Origin: Sphingomonas oryzagri
GTDB lineage: Bacteria > Pseudomonadota > Alphaproteobacteria > Sphingomonadales > Sphingomonadaceae
DNA length: 64,000 nt
NCBI RefSeq assembly: GCF_029906645.1
Contig: NZ_JARYGZ010000001.1
Location: 1,049,208 to 1,113,207, forward strand
Direction: 5' to 3'
Both the position numbers and the translations under genes were made by a program. Every line of letters begins with the position of its first letter. Within the stretch, counting starts at the first letter, position 1. The notes below the pieces were generated by a model. It was not told where the DNA came from and did not search any database. It was given only the letters and a program-made list of their open reading frames with translations. Below, piece by piece: positions 39,501-49,316 of the stretch.

Positions 39501-40729
39501 GTATCGTTCCCAATCCGCGCAGCCGCCATGTGATCGCGACGTGCCGCTCGATTGCTTCCGACGTCGTCCTGGACGGCAACAACAACCCGGTCTGGCACGA
39601 GCCCGTCGTCCTGGACCGTCGTATTTTTACGACGTCTGGCGCGATCTACGAACCTGGACAGACCCGGGCGCATGGCGCGGCAGTCGAGGCGCACGTCGTG
39701 ATGTCGCGAGGTTGCGACTGGAACTGCACCTTCTGCACCGAGCGAAAGACACAGTCGGGCGGCGAACGGCGCCGATCCGTCGAAGCCGTCGGTGCCGAGT
39801 TGATCGAATTGTCGCGCCGCTATCCCGACCTCCGCATTCAGTTCGTCGACGATAATCTTCTTCCCCAGATTGCTGCGACGGATTCGTCCGAGCGCAAGGG
39901 CAGAGGGCTGGATTGGACGGGCCAATTTCTGGACCTGCTCGACGGTATCAGCGGGCGCAAGCGTGGCCGCTTCGGCTGGCGAGGCATTTTCAGAGTCGAA
40001 GATTTCTTGGCCTACGAGAAGGAAATCCCGGATTTTATCGCTCGGCTGGCGGCGAGCGGTTGCCGCATGCTCGCCTTCGGCGTGGAGCATGGCGACGAGG
40101 AGCACCGGCGGAAGATGAAGGCCGGGGCGTCGGCCAGCAATTCCGAGTTCAAGGATTTATTCGAGAGACTGGCAAGGCAGTCGATCCATTCCAAGGCCTA
40201 CCTCGTCCTGGGCGGTCCGAAGGAAACGGCGGCAACTTCGGAAAGCACCATCCGCTTCGCGCTCGAATCGGGAGTTAGCATTGCCTATTTCGCCATCTAC
40301 AAGGAGTTCGTGCCGGCCCTCAAAATGCTCGCCCAGGAACAGTCCGCGGACAGCCGGATCCATGATCAATATTCGCGTTACGAACAATTGGAGATCGGGT
40401 GGGATGACATATTCATCGCCGCATCGAATAATCCGACCGACCCGGCGTTGCGCGCGCTGGCCGGCCATGCCGGCTTCGCCCAACTCGCGGACGTCACGCA
40501 ATGCCTGCAAACCTATCGCAAACTCGAAAACCTAGGGTTCCGCTTCGCGGACCTGGTCAAGTATAGCGACATGCACGCATCGGTCGGCCCGGCATCGCAC
40601 ATTCTGCTCCGGGTCAATTTTGGCGATCAGGAGCTCTTTCGCAATATCCTCGCCTCGGCCTATCTCCGTTTCTATCTCCGCCCTGAATTCGTCGAGACTT
40701 ACAAATCCCTTCTGGCCGAGGGCTATTGA
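36533..40729 (+). CDS. Fusion of GT4 glycosyltransferase, B12-binding-like and radical SAM domains
   Basis: This 1398-residue protein has three recognisable parts. Residues 1-415 are a GT-B glycosyltransferase (STEWGGSTGGINLFNKSLVEAL at the N-terminus; FFSGRIDPALDRLKNSRLVLRSL; E-x7-E from E308 to E316 in THEGFGLAGWEALCAG). Residues 420-850 are helical and unknown. Residues about 860-985 look like a cobalamin-binding-type Rossmann domain (PPIGLGMIGSRLLSCGHDVHLLD, VLGGPAVNARAL) without the DxHxxG motif. Residues 1050-1390 are a radical SAM barrel with the CxxxCxxC cluster motif at C1061, C1065, C1068 (GCDWNCTFC). The ATG at 36533 begins a clean Rossmann strand. The combination suggests radical chemistry plus sugar transfer on one target; substrate unknown. 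Confidence 0.88.
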   Translation: MKQHHIFIASTEWGGSTGGINLFNKSLVEALARVVGDRVKIHAAVTSGDAGLPVGLAASIEFLDYDGTGISLAKAIEGTLPVTGDRPSLHIFGHDVHTGAHAIEARDLLKRAGYDVRAATVCHMDYSAYEHLKDTDAGAILDKAQRQRDIVCAADDVYAVGPLLCRNFERLRQAEASETRVHQIIPGFPNAFVDRAQGNPSLALKFFFSGRIDPALDRLKNSRLVLRSLVKAYENGSKDPESRWRQRGQFFCYGFQAGSDHRDWYCDDLSEQALKTHFTLHMEDFAGQEPMFRQLRDSHVAIMPSTHEGFGLAGWEALCAGVPLICSEQSGLALFLQNLFARDHDLPSESVVMVRLTEGPDDEATLAGAMHELARAYERRRSHAEKLSDHLREHFSWDDCARSVASAIGLAPIGSVDWTDRQYQGQVATRGSIQAGHDAKEIERALNLAKQGRALSEWSVTCTALNYLSDIAKERNYASLDRARRQIDTIAQGIGKAYASDQAQQPDVRRSGRFDVAWRFMAAASGLQETLGKFETCHPAEMMDEIEQDSFLRRELLHYAMKFSDRFDGVSSNVAYELFSRLAALNRDDHAFQTRFARLESISPPLSSLGIFDPTISPAYREEKARCDKIRAGAFDFNDLLADEGALGPTALALSTIDRSLAGRGIDQLFRAGQEHGYVPPPLKWRGDKLLRAALLAAAIRPRALLDFISALARDEEEALRWAAIDLAFSPTLRARLFQASRAGQVDLSVAQLKAALGGVVDQALEAEGCHPWMQREFLNRFQREHLTPALKTVEERFTLTDFPIGRTLIGAAPGEEDNWRFKDLHPEVRSAARKLRDHVQRIMLVMPPISSGGDAQQVSQTSTPPIGLGMIGSRLLSCGHDVHLLDCHRDPSLVDTVLRAASHCQWVGFNVVLPTMRSVLGMAAQIKRSANPPLVVLGGPAVNARALRSAAVDEEELESWDFEICADGTDGFAALVDATAASRSEFAKGIVPNPRSRHVIATCRSIASDVVLDGNNNPVWHEPVVLDRRIFTTSGAIYEPGQTRAHGAAVEAHVVMSRGCDWNCTFCTERKTQSGGERRRSVEAVGAELIELSRRYPDLRIQFVDDNLLPQIAATDSSERKGRGLDWTGQFLDLLDGISGRKRGRFGWRGIFRVEDFLAYEKEIPDFIARLAASGCRMLAFGVEHGDEEHRRKMKAGASASNSEFKDLFERLARQSIHSKAYLVLGGPKETAATSESTIRFALESGVSIAYFAIYKEFVPALKMLAQEQSADSRIHDQYSRYEQLEIGWDDIFIAASNNPTDPALRALAGHAGFAQLADVTQCLQTYRKLENLGFRFADLVKYSDMHASVGPASHILLRVNFGDQELFRNILASAYLRFYLRPEFVETYKSLLAEGY

Positions 40730-41228
40730 TAGAGAAATAAGGGGTCTTCATTCGCAACGGACGCCCGCCCGACGGGCCGAAAAGGAAGACGGATGTGTCA
40801 GACTATCGGCCGGCGGGCGAGGCCCTTATTGTCTGCCCTCGTTGACGACGGCATCCGCCAGCTGGCGCAGGGCGTGCCGGTGCCTGGCGGCCATGGTTCG
40901 CAGGCGCGCCCTGATGCCGAGGCGCGTGAGGCTGACCGAGGCGGACAATAAGGGATGAAGAGCCTTTTCCATGGCGCGCCAGATCCTACGGATGCCATGC
41001 AAGAGCAAGTCGATCATTACGGGCACAGTTATCGATATGGTCGATCTATGCGATCCAGGTGCCGGCACTCCTGCAACAGTCGGGAGCGTCATGATCCCGG
41101 CTTCACGATCGTGAAACGGATCGAAGGTTTGCATCGGGGGGAGTCCACCACGCCCTCAACCCGCATGGCGGGCTTTCCACACATTAAATAATGTGATAGT
41201 TTACATTAATCTATGTAGCGGCACGCCC
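40730..41228. other. Non-coding gap with a 15-base inverted repeat
   Basis: About 500 bases separate the fusion gene from the small HTH gene. Short frames on both strands look like shadows. The segment contains the inverted repeat listed separately. An AT-rich stretch just before 41229 (ACATTAAATAATGTGATAG) may hold the promoter of the restriction-like cassette. Confidence 0.45.
40823..40954. repeat. 15-bp imperfect inverted repeat flanking about 100 bp
   Basis: CCCTTATTGTCTGCC (40823-40837) matches the reverse complement of GGCGGACAATAAGGG (40940-40954) at 14 of 15 bases. The 102 bases between them hold no clear gene. It could be a small non-autonomous mobile element or a long stem. Confidence 0.6.
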
Positions 41229-41522
41229 ATGATGGTCTATGCGGAGTTTCTCGAGGAGCTTGACAGAGCCGGGTTGAGTGTCCGGGCTTTCGCGGAATTG
41301 ACCGGAATGAACCCCAATTCGATTTCGAACTATGCGCGCGCTGGCGAGCTTCCCACCCATCTGGCGCTGATCGCCGTTCTCGTGGGAGAGGTGCGTGCGC
41401 TCGGCGGTGATTTCCGTCGTGCGATGGCGAAGGTCGAGCGCGCGCCCAAGAAACCCAGGGGTGGTGCGCGCCTCGGTCATTTCGGCGGAGACCGGCAGAC
41501 CAATCTGGACCTCAAGTCATGA
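41229..41522 (+). CDS. Small XRE-like helix-turn-helix protein
   Basis: This protein of about 97 residues has a helix-turn-helix (YAEFLEELDRAGLSVRAFAELTGMNPNSISNYARAGELPTHLALIAVL), as in XRE/Cro regulators, followed by a basic tail. A longer start at 41193 is possible but adds an unrelated stretch; adjacent ATGs at 41229 and 41232 are better placed. It ends three bases before the methyltransferase start and is probably its control (C) protein or a subunit. Confidence 0.75.
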   Translation: MMVYAEFLEELDRAGLSVRAFAELTGMNPNSISNYARAGELPTHLALIAVLVGEVRALGGDFRRAMAKVERAPKKPRGGARLGHFGGDRQTNLDLKS

Positions 41523-41525
41523 TCC

Positions 41526-44500
41526 ATGCCTGCGCCGCGCTCTATGGCATCCAGGCTCGTTACGGGCGTCGCTATCATGGGTGATATTGCGGCCTTACTC
41601 GCCGACTTTGGCGGCGATCCGGCGAGCCTCAGGCTTCTCGACGCCGACGGGCCGGACCTGCTGCCCTACGCGACGCTTCTGACGGCAAGGCGGAACGGAA
41701 ACGCTGCGCTCGAAAGCGTGGGCGCCGTCTACGAATGGCAGGGCGCGCCGCTTATCTTCCTCGTGGATGCCGACGATCTTCACGATGACGACCACCTTCA
41801 CCGGATCAGGCGCCTGCTCGCGATGCGCGGCGACGCACCTTATGTCGGGGTTCTGGGCCCAGGCAGGCTCACGGTTTATCAGATCGCGCTCGACAGCAAG
41901 TCTCCTCGCCAGGCGCGGGTGGATTGGGGCGATGAGACGGCTCGCGGCATGGCCTTCGCGCGTCTCGGCAATATTCGCCCGCACGCGGCCATCAATCAGC
42001 GTAACTGGATCTCAAACGTCGTCCTCAATCTGCTGTCCGGATCGATCAGCAGTCTGATCGCGATCAAGGGCGTCTCCGACGAGGATGCGATCTCGCTCGT
42101 GGGGCGCGCGCTCTTCACCCGCTTCCTGGCGGACAGGGGCTTGCTGCCGGCCAGCCTGTCGGCGGATGATGAGGGCGCTAGCCTGTTCGATACACGCGCG
42201 GTTGCCGAACAGACTTCGGCCTGGCTCGATCTGACCTTCAACGGCGATCTCCTGCCGCTCAGCGATCGCATGTTCGCGCGGCTTCCCGAACGTGCGTTCG
42301 CGATCCTCGGCGACGTGCTTCGGCGTGCGCCCGACGGTCAGCTATTCCTCGGCTGGCAAGAGAAATGGGACAATCTCGACTTCGCCCATATCCCGGTCGG
42401 AGTGCTCAGCCAGGCTTACGAACTTTATCTGCGAAGCCATGCACCGGCCCGCCAAAGGCGGGAGGGTGGCTATTATACGCCGCGGCCGATTGCCGATCTG
42501 CTGGTGCGCGCATCGTTTCGCGCGCTGGAACGGCAGGATTCGTGTCACAAGGCCCGGGTCCTCGATCCCGCCGCCGGTGCCGGCGTCTTTCTGCTGACCG
42601 CGTTTCGCGAGCTCGTCGCCGAACATTGGCGCGTCGAGGGCAGACGCCCCGATACCGACGCGCTCCGATCGATCCTCTACGAGCAGATCACCGGGTTTGA
42701 CATCAACGAGGCCGCGTTGCGCTTCGCCGCGCTCGGATTGTATCTGTCGTCGATCGAGCTCGACCCGGACCCGCAGCCCGTCGACAAACTCGGGTTCAAG
42801 GATCTGCGCGGCAGGGTGCTCCATCGCATCTGCCGCGAGGTGGACGTCGAAGGTTCAGCACTCGGAAGCTTGGGGCCGCTCGTGGGCGACGAGCATGTCG
42901 GCCGCTACGACCTGGTCGTCGGAAACCCTCCATGGGCGAGCGGTACACAGCTTTCTGACTGGCATCTGGTCCGCGCCAAGGTCCGGCAGATCGCGGCCGA
43001 CAGAAAGATTTCGATACTCTCGCCTCCGCTTCCCAACGAAGGGCTCGACATCCCCTTTGTCTGGCGCGCGATGGAATGGGCGAAGCCTGATGGGCAGATC
43101 GCGTTCGCGCTGCACGCGAGACTGCTGTTTCAGCAGGGTGACGGCATGCCGGAAGCGCGCCAGGCCTTGTTCGAGGCCCTCGATATAAGCTCGGTCATCA
43201 ACGGCGTGGAATTGCGGCAGACGAGAGTTTGGCCCGAAATCACGGCGCCGTTCTGCCTCCTGCTTGCCAAAAACCGATCCCCCAGTTCAAGTGCGGGCTT
43301 CCGGCTCATAAGCCCTCGGATCGAGGAGTCGCTGAACGACGCGGGCAGCATGCGGATCGACGCGCTCAATGCTGAGGTCGTACCACCTTTCCTGTTCGCC
43401 GAGACGCCCGATATCCTGAAAATCCTGTTCCGCGGGACCAAGGCCGATCTCGGTCTCGTCGAACGCATTCGGAACCGTGGCTTCCTCACGCTCGAGGCCT
43501 TTTGGAAGGAAGCGATCGGCACCGGCGACCGCGGACAGATGCGTGGCAGCGGCAATGGCTACCAGAGATTTCGGGACAGCAGCCGGGTCCGGAAGAAGGG
43601 CGACGGCAAGCCTGGCGTCGATGCGCGCTATCTGCATGGCCGCCGCGAGATGACGGCACCGACCTTCTCCCGGGTTTTCACCGAGGCGAGCGCGCTTCGT
43701 CCCTTTGCGCAAGACCGCATCCATGACCGGCGGTCGCCCGAGCTATTCGTCGGGCCGCTCGTCGTCGTGCATGAGGCGCCGCCCGTTCTGACCGGACGCA
43801 TCGGAGTGTCGGTGTCGGACGAGGATGTCGTCTTCAACCAGAGCTTCTACGGATATAGCCCGCACGGCTTTGCCGAGGCGCATATCCTCGTCCGCTACCT
43901 TGCTCTCGTGCTGGGAAGCGAGCTCGTGACTTGGCTGACGCTTGTGACCAGCGGCCGATTTGGGGTCGAGCGGGAGGCGATCGAGAAGGCGACGCTCGAT
44001 CGCATTCCGATACCCGATTTCAGAACACTGACGCGGTCGCAAAAGGGCGAAATCCTTGCCCTGTTCTCGGCTTTGCAAGACGACGAGCGATCCTGGCCCG
44101 CAGTTGATCGGTGGGTTGCCGAGCTTTACGGTCTTGGTACGCGCGATCTGCAGGTCATTTCCGACACTCTCAGGTTCAATCTGCCCTACGCCTCCAACAA
44201 GCGCGGCGCGCAGGCCATTCCGATAGCAGAGGAAGAGTTGCGCTTCTGCGAGACGTTGCGCGCTGAGTTACAGCCTTGGGCCGAAAGGTTCGGCTCGAAG
44301 GTCGACGTTCGCCGAATGGAGCAACCGGCCAACTCACCCTGGCACGGCATCGAAGTCGGCGTTGTGGGTCCGGATGACCGCACCGCCGTGGATCAGCAAG
44401 ATTGGGCTGGACTGCTGCGCGCAGCGGACGATGCAGCGGCATCCGAAATCGTCATACGCGACGAAACGGGCGCTTTGTTGATCGGCCGACTGGCGCAGCG

Positions 44501-44591
44501 GCGCTACTGGAGCGAAACGCAGGCACGCCTCCTTGCGCAACGCATCATCTGGTCGCATGTCGATATCTTCAAGGGGCCGGCGCTCTCGTGA
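41526..44591 (+). CDS. N6-adenine DNA methyltransferase (Eco57I/type IIG-like)
   Basis: This protein of up to 1021 residues belongs to the gamma-class N6-adenine DNA methyltransferases. Motif I is RVLDPAAGAGVFLLTAFREL (D347 to G353) and motif IV is VVGNPPW (N467 to W470). Upstream is a helical region with SLVGRALFTRFLADRGLLP and RREGGYYTPRPIADLLVR, typical of the large Eco57I/PglX-like group. The C-terminus holds a target-recognition-like region (KATLDRIPIPDFRTLTRSQ). The separate nuclease gene follows with a GTGA overlap, so this is the modification half of a restriction-modification unit. Later starts at 41547 and 41577 are also possible. Confidence 0.88.
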   Translation: MPAPRSMASRLVTGVAIMGDIAALLADFGGDPASLRLLDADGPDLLPYATLLTARRNGNAALESVGAVYEWQGAPLIFLVDADDLHDDDHLHRIRRLLAMRGDAPYVGVLGPGRLTVYQIALDSKSPRQARVDWGDETARGMAFARLGNIRPHAAINQRNWISNVVLNLLSGSISSLIAIKGVSDEDAISLVGRALFTRFLADRGLLPASLSADDEGASLFDTRAVAEQTSAWLDLTFNGDLLPLSDRMFARLPERAFAILGDVLRRAPDGQLFLGWQEKWDNLDFAHIPVGVLSQAYELYLRSHAPARQRREGGYYTPRPIADLLVRASFRALERQDSCHKARVLDPAAGAGVFLLTAFRELVAEHWRVEGRRPDTDALRSILYEQITGFDINEAALRFAALGLYLSSIELDPDPQPVDKLGFKDLRGRVLHRICREVDVEGSALGSLGPLVGDEHVGRYDLVVGNPPWASGTQLSDWHLVRAKVRQIAADRKISILSPPLPNEGLDIPFVWRAMEWAKPDGQIAFALHARLLFQQGDGMPEARQALFEALDISSVINGVELRQTRVWPEITAPFCLLLAKNRSPSSSAGFRLISPRIEESLNDAGSMRIDALNAEVVPPFLFAETPDILKILFRGTKADLGLVERIRNRGFLTLEAFWKEAIGTGDRGQMRGSGNGYQRFRDSSRVRKKGDGKPGVDARYLHGRREMTAPTFSRVFTEASALRPFAQDRIHDRRSPELFVGPLVVVHEAPPVLTGRIGVSVSDEDVVFNQSFYGYSPHGFAEAHILVRYLALVLGSELVTWLTLVTSGRFGVEREAIEKATLDRIPIPDFRTLTRSQKGEILALFSALQDDERSWPAVDRWVAELYGLGTRDLQVISDTLRFNLPYASNKRGAQAIPIAEEELRFCETLRAELQPWAERFGSKVDVRRMEQPANSPWHGIEVGVVGPDDRTAVDQQDWAGLLRAADDAAASEIVIRDETGALLIGRLAQRRYWSETQARLLAQRIIWSHVDIFKGPALS

Positions 44592-45301
44592 GGGCGGCGT
44601 CGATCCGGCCGCGCGCAGATCAGGTCGCCGAATTGACGCGCGGCCTGGCGTTGCCTTTGCCGGAAGTTCCGGCTCTCCATCTCGAGATTATCGGGGAGAG
44701 CCTTTTCAGGGCTTTCGGAGATATTCGATCGACCGCATCCGCCACGGTGGGGACCGGAACCGAGGCGGAAGTGACAGCTCTCCTCGAAGCGCGTCTCAAT
44801 GCGATGATCGACGATGATCCGTTCTGGAGGCAGCTTGTCCTCTGCGTTGCGCGGGGAAAAGAAAGCCTGAGTTTCGACGGCTCGCATCTCGAGAAGCGAC
44901 CGGATCTGTCGATCTATCTCTCGAACCGGCACAGAGGCTTCCCGCTCGTGGCGGAAGCCAAGATCATCGACACGACAGCAGCGAAGAGCGAGGCGCTCTA
45001 TTGCGACAATGGTATCCGCAGGTTCGTCGATGGTGAATATGCCTGGGGTAGCCGCGAAGCCTTCATGATCGCCTATGTGAGAGACGGATCATCGATCGGC
45101 GCTACTCTCACGCCTTTTCTCGCCAAGGCCAGAGCACAGCGTCCCCCAGGCTATCTTGTGGAAGACCTCCCCGCCAATGTCGGTTCGGGGAGCGCGGGTA
45201 TCGCCATGTCGCGCCATGGTCGCGACTTCGCCTATCCTCCTTCGTCTGCAGCGGATGCACGTCCGGGGCCAATTTCCGTATGGCATCTCTGGTTGGCTTA
45301 G
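44588..45301 (+). CDS. PD-(D/E)XK nuclease-like restriction partner
   Basis: This is a 237-residue protein starting at the GTG at 44588, which overlaps the methyltransferase stop. A PD-(D/E)XK core is visible: KRPDLSIYLSNRHRGFPLVAEAKII, with D106, E123 and K125. An N-terminal glutamate (E62) could complete the metal site. It should be a double-strand endonuclease or a nuclease subunit recognising unmodified DNA. The motif has one unusually long 17-residue gap between D and E. Target site unknown. Confidence 0.8.
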   Translation: MRAASIRPRADQVAELTRGLALPLPEVPALHLEIIGESLFRAFGDIRSTASATVGTGTEAEVTALLEARLNAMIDDDPFWRQLVLCVARGKESLSFDGSHLEKRPDLSIYLSNRHRGFPLVAEAKIIDTTAAKSEALYCDNGIRRFVDGEYAWGSREAFMIAYVRDGSSIGATLTPFLAKARAQRPPGYLVEDLPANVGSGSAGIAMSRHGRDFAYPPSSAADARPGPISVWHLWLA

Positions 45302-45503
45302 GCGCCAAGAACGCCCGGGCTATCAGATCGGTGACGAGGCGCTCAGTCCCAGACCAAGCCGTCGGACATACATCCGTCTGCCCCAAGCGGACCGTCGGCG
45401 ATCAGGGACGGCGTCGCGGCGCCGCTATGACCGAGATTGGGCGCCTAGCAGATAGGCTCCTTGTGCTGGAGTACCCATTCTGCTTCGTGCGTCGATTTTA
45501 TTC

Positions 45504-45719
45504 TCAAGTCCGCTCAACATTTCCCCACAATGCAAAGGCGCGTTCAACGGCATCAAACGCCTCCGCTCCCGCTCCGCGGTCAACCAGCCAAAGCCTGATG
45601 TCGTAGATGCTTGCCTCCGACACCTCCGGGAAATCGGCCACGATCGCCGCTAGAGTGGCGATATCGCGATCCGGATAGCTTGCCTGGCTCGATAGCCACT
45701 TGGCGAAGGATTCAGCCAT
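45504..45719 (-). CDS. Small YozE/SAM-like protein
   Basis: This 71-residue protein starts MAESFAKWLSSQASYPDRDIATLAAIVADFP and continues with a helical segment ending AFALWGNVERT. This pattern matches the YozE SAM-like fold. An earlier in-frame start at 45845 runs antisense through the groEL terminator-like hairpin and is unlikely. It sits downstream of groEL on the same strand, so it may be co-expressed with it. Function unknown. Confidence 0.65.
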   Translation of the reverse strand: MAESFAKWLSSQASYPDRDIATLAAIVADFPEVSEASIYDIRLWLVDRGAGAEAFDAVERAFALWGNVERT

Positions 45720-45749
45720 TGCGGTCCTCTCCATGCGCAACGCGAGAGT

Positions 45750-45777
45750 GGGGCCGCGGTTTGGAGACCGCGGCCCC
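45750..45777. terminator. Perfect 11-bp hairpin downstream of groEL
   Basis: GGGGCCGCGGT (45750-45760) and ACCGCGGCCCC (45767-45777) pair perfectly with a 6-base loop. It starts 7 bases after the groEL stop on the minus strand. There is no T-run on either side, so termination strength is uncertain. Confidence 0.6.
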
Positions 45778-45783
45778 TTCAGC

Positions 45784-48033
<2,250 letters not shown>

Positions 48034-48052
48034 TCAGACAGGAGGTATCGCC

Positions 48053-48289
48053 ATGTCCGAACCTTTTTCCCGCTATCTCCATCCCTTCGACGTAGTGCAG
48101 CATCCGAGCCTGGAGCCGGAGGTCAAGCGCGCCATCCTCGCATCCTGGGCGTCCGACCGGTCGGCTGTGAAAGACCAGCCTGCTATGCGCAGGCCCCCGG
48201 GCGCAAAGCGCGCCGTCCGTATCGATGAAGTCTTCGCGGCAATGCGGGCGCTCGATGAACCGCCGGCTAGCGGCGGATCGCTACAGTGA
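48053..48289 (+). CDS. Small conserved hypothetical protein, 78 aa
   Basis: I do not recognise a named family. The protein starts MSEPFSRYLHPFDVVQHPSLEPEVKRAILASWASDR with a helical, charged C-terminal half. An AGGAGG ribosome site lies 8 bases before the ATG. Its TGA overlaps the GTG start of usg (GTGA), so the two are coupled. It is divergent from groES and part of the stress cassette. Confidence 0.75.
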   Translation: MSEPFSRYLHPFDVVQHPSLEPEVKRAILASWASDRSAVKDQPAMRRPPGAKRAVRIDEVFAAMRALDEPPASGGSLQ

Positions 48290-48555
48290 GCGATCGGGCG
48301 TTCATCGCGCAGCTGGAGGGCTATGGGCTCACCACCGCCGAAATCCTTTATCATCGGCCTTATGCGCCCTCGCTCCTCCAGCTGTTCGTCTGGCAGGAAC
48401 ATGATCTGGCGCCCGACTTTCCGGTGCTTTTCGACTTCCTCGATCATTGGCGGCTTGAGATCAGGGCGGCGCTCCATTCGGTGAGGATTGCCCACGACCG
48501 GTTGATCTGGCCCACCGAATGGCGAGCCGTGGACGGGATCATCACGATCCAGTGA
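48286..48555 (+). CDS. usg: Usg family protein
   Basis: This 89-residue protein matches the Usg family, first noted near alphaproteobacterial trp operons and of unknown function. The blocks QLEGYGLTTAEILYHRPYAPSLLQLFVWQEHDLAPDFPVLFDFL and LHSVRIAHDRLIWPTEWR are typical. The GTG start is supported by translational overlap with the preceding gene. Here it sits in a heat-shock cassette, not with trp genes. Confidence 0.88.
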   Translation: MSDRAFIAQLEGYGLTTAEILYHRPYAPSLLQLFVWQEHDLAPDFPVLFDFLDHWRLEIRAALHSVRIAHDRLIWPTEWRAVDGIITIQ

Positions 48556-48741
48556 GCTGCTGGACGACATCCCGCCCCTGCGAAAATTTTTTCTCGCCGA
48601 AAATCTTGAAGGCCGATTTTTCGTTTCCTAGCTCATCTGTGCCGGGCGCCGTGTTCGGGTCCGGTGGGACATAGAGGGCGCTGGCTCCCGACATTGCCGG
48701 CGCTCCTTGTGCCCAGATCGCTTCATTGGGAGGATTTGGAT

Positions 48742-49221
48742 ATGAGGACCAACTTCGACTTCACGCCGTTCCGGCGTTCCACCGTCGGTTTTGACCGGCT
48801 CTTCGACCTGCTCGAAACGGGCACGCGCGCCAACACGCCGACCGACGGATATCCGCCATTCGACATCGTGCGGGAAAACGAGGACAGCTACCGCATCACG
48901 CTTGCGGTTGCCGGCTTCGCGCCGAACGAGATCGAGATCGTCGCACAGCAGAACCAGCTGACCGTTTCCGGCAACAAGACCGACCAGGACGAACAGCGCC
49001 AGTATCTGCATCGCGGCATCGCGACCCGTACCTTCGAGCGTCGCTTCCAGCTCGCCGACTTCATCGAGGTGGGCCATGCCCGCTTCGAGAACGGCCTGCT
49101 CTCGATCGAGCTCAAGCGCGTCGTCCCCGAGGCGATGAAGCCGCGCAAGATCGAGATCGGCGGCGGCCATCCCGCCAACGACCGGATCGAGGCGCCGAAG
49201 GCCGAACACAGGGCGGCCTGA
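48742..49221 (+). CDS. Hsp20 small heat-shock protein (IbpA-like)
   Basis: This is a 159-residue alpha-crystallin chaperone that holds unfolding proteins. It begins with MRTNFDFTPFRRSTVGFDRLFDLLE, as in IbpA, has the alpha-crystallin domain PPFDIVRENEDSYRITLAVAGFAPNEIEIVAQQNQLTVSG and ends in a short polar tail. A strong GGGAGGA site precedes ATG 48742. A second, different Hsp20 follows. Confidence 0.94.
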   Translation: MRTNFDFTPFRRSTVGFDRLFDLLETGTRANTPTDGYPPFDIVRENEDSYRITLAVAGFAPNEIEIVAQQNQLTVSGNKTDQDEQRQYLHRGIATRTFERRFQLADFIEVGHARFENGLLSIELKRVVPEAMKPRKIEIGGGHPANDRIEAPKAEHRAA

Positions 49222-49316
49222 TCCCGTTCCGAACCGGCTCGCCGGCGTCGTTCCCTGCGGGGGACGGCGACCGGCGGGTCATGCCCAGTTCCCAGCCCAA
49301 CGAGGAGATGATCATC

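Larger units (their letters stand above)
17804..45301. mobile_element. Integrative conjugative-type element in tRNA-Glu (right end unresolved)
   Basis: The left boundary is well supported: an intact tRNA-Glu 3' end, a converging tyrosine integrase, an excisionase and a full trb/traG transfer operon. The cargo from 31.5 to 45.3 kb has the look of accessory defence genes. I could not find a second copy of the tRNA 3' end anywhere to the right, so the end given here is only where the clear accessory block stops. The groESL/Hsp20 cassette and later genes may or may not belong to it. No relaxase, partition or replication gene is visible, so it may be immobile or need help. Confidence 0.5.

Noticed and set aside
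41193..41228. Longer N-terminus of the small HTH protein
   Set aside because: The extra 12 residues come from an AT-rich promoter-like stretch; the ATGs at 41229/41232 fit the domain better.
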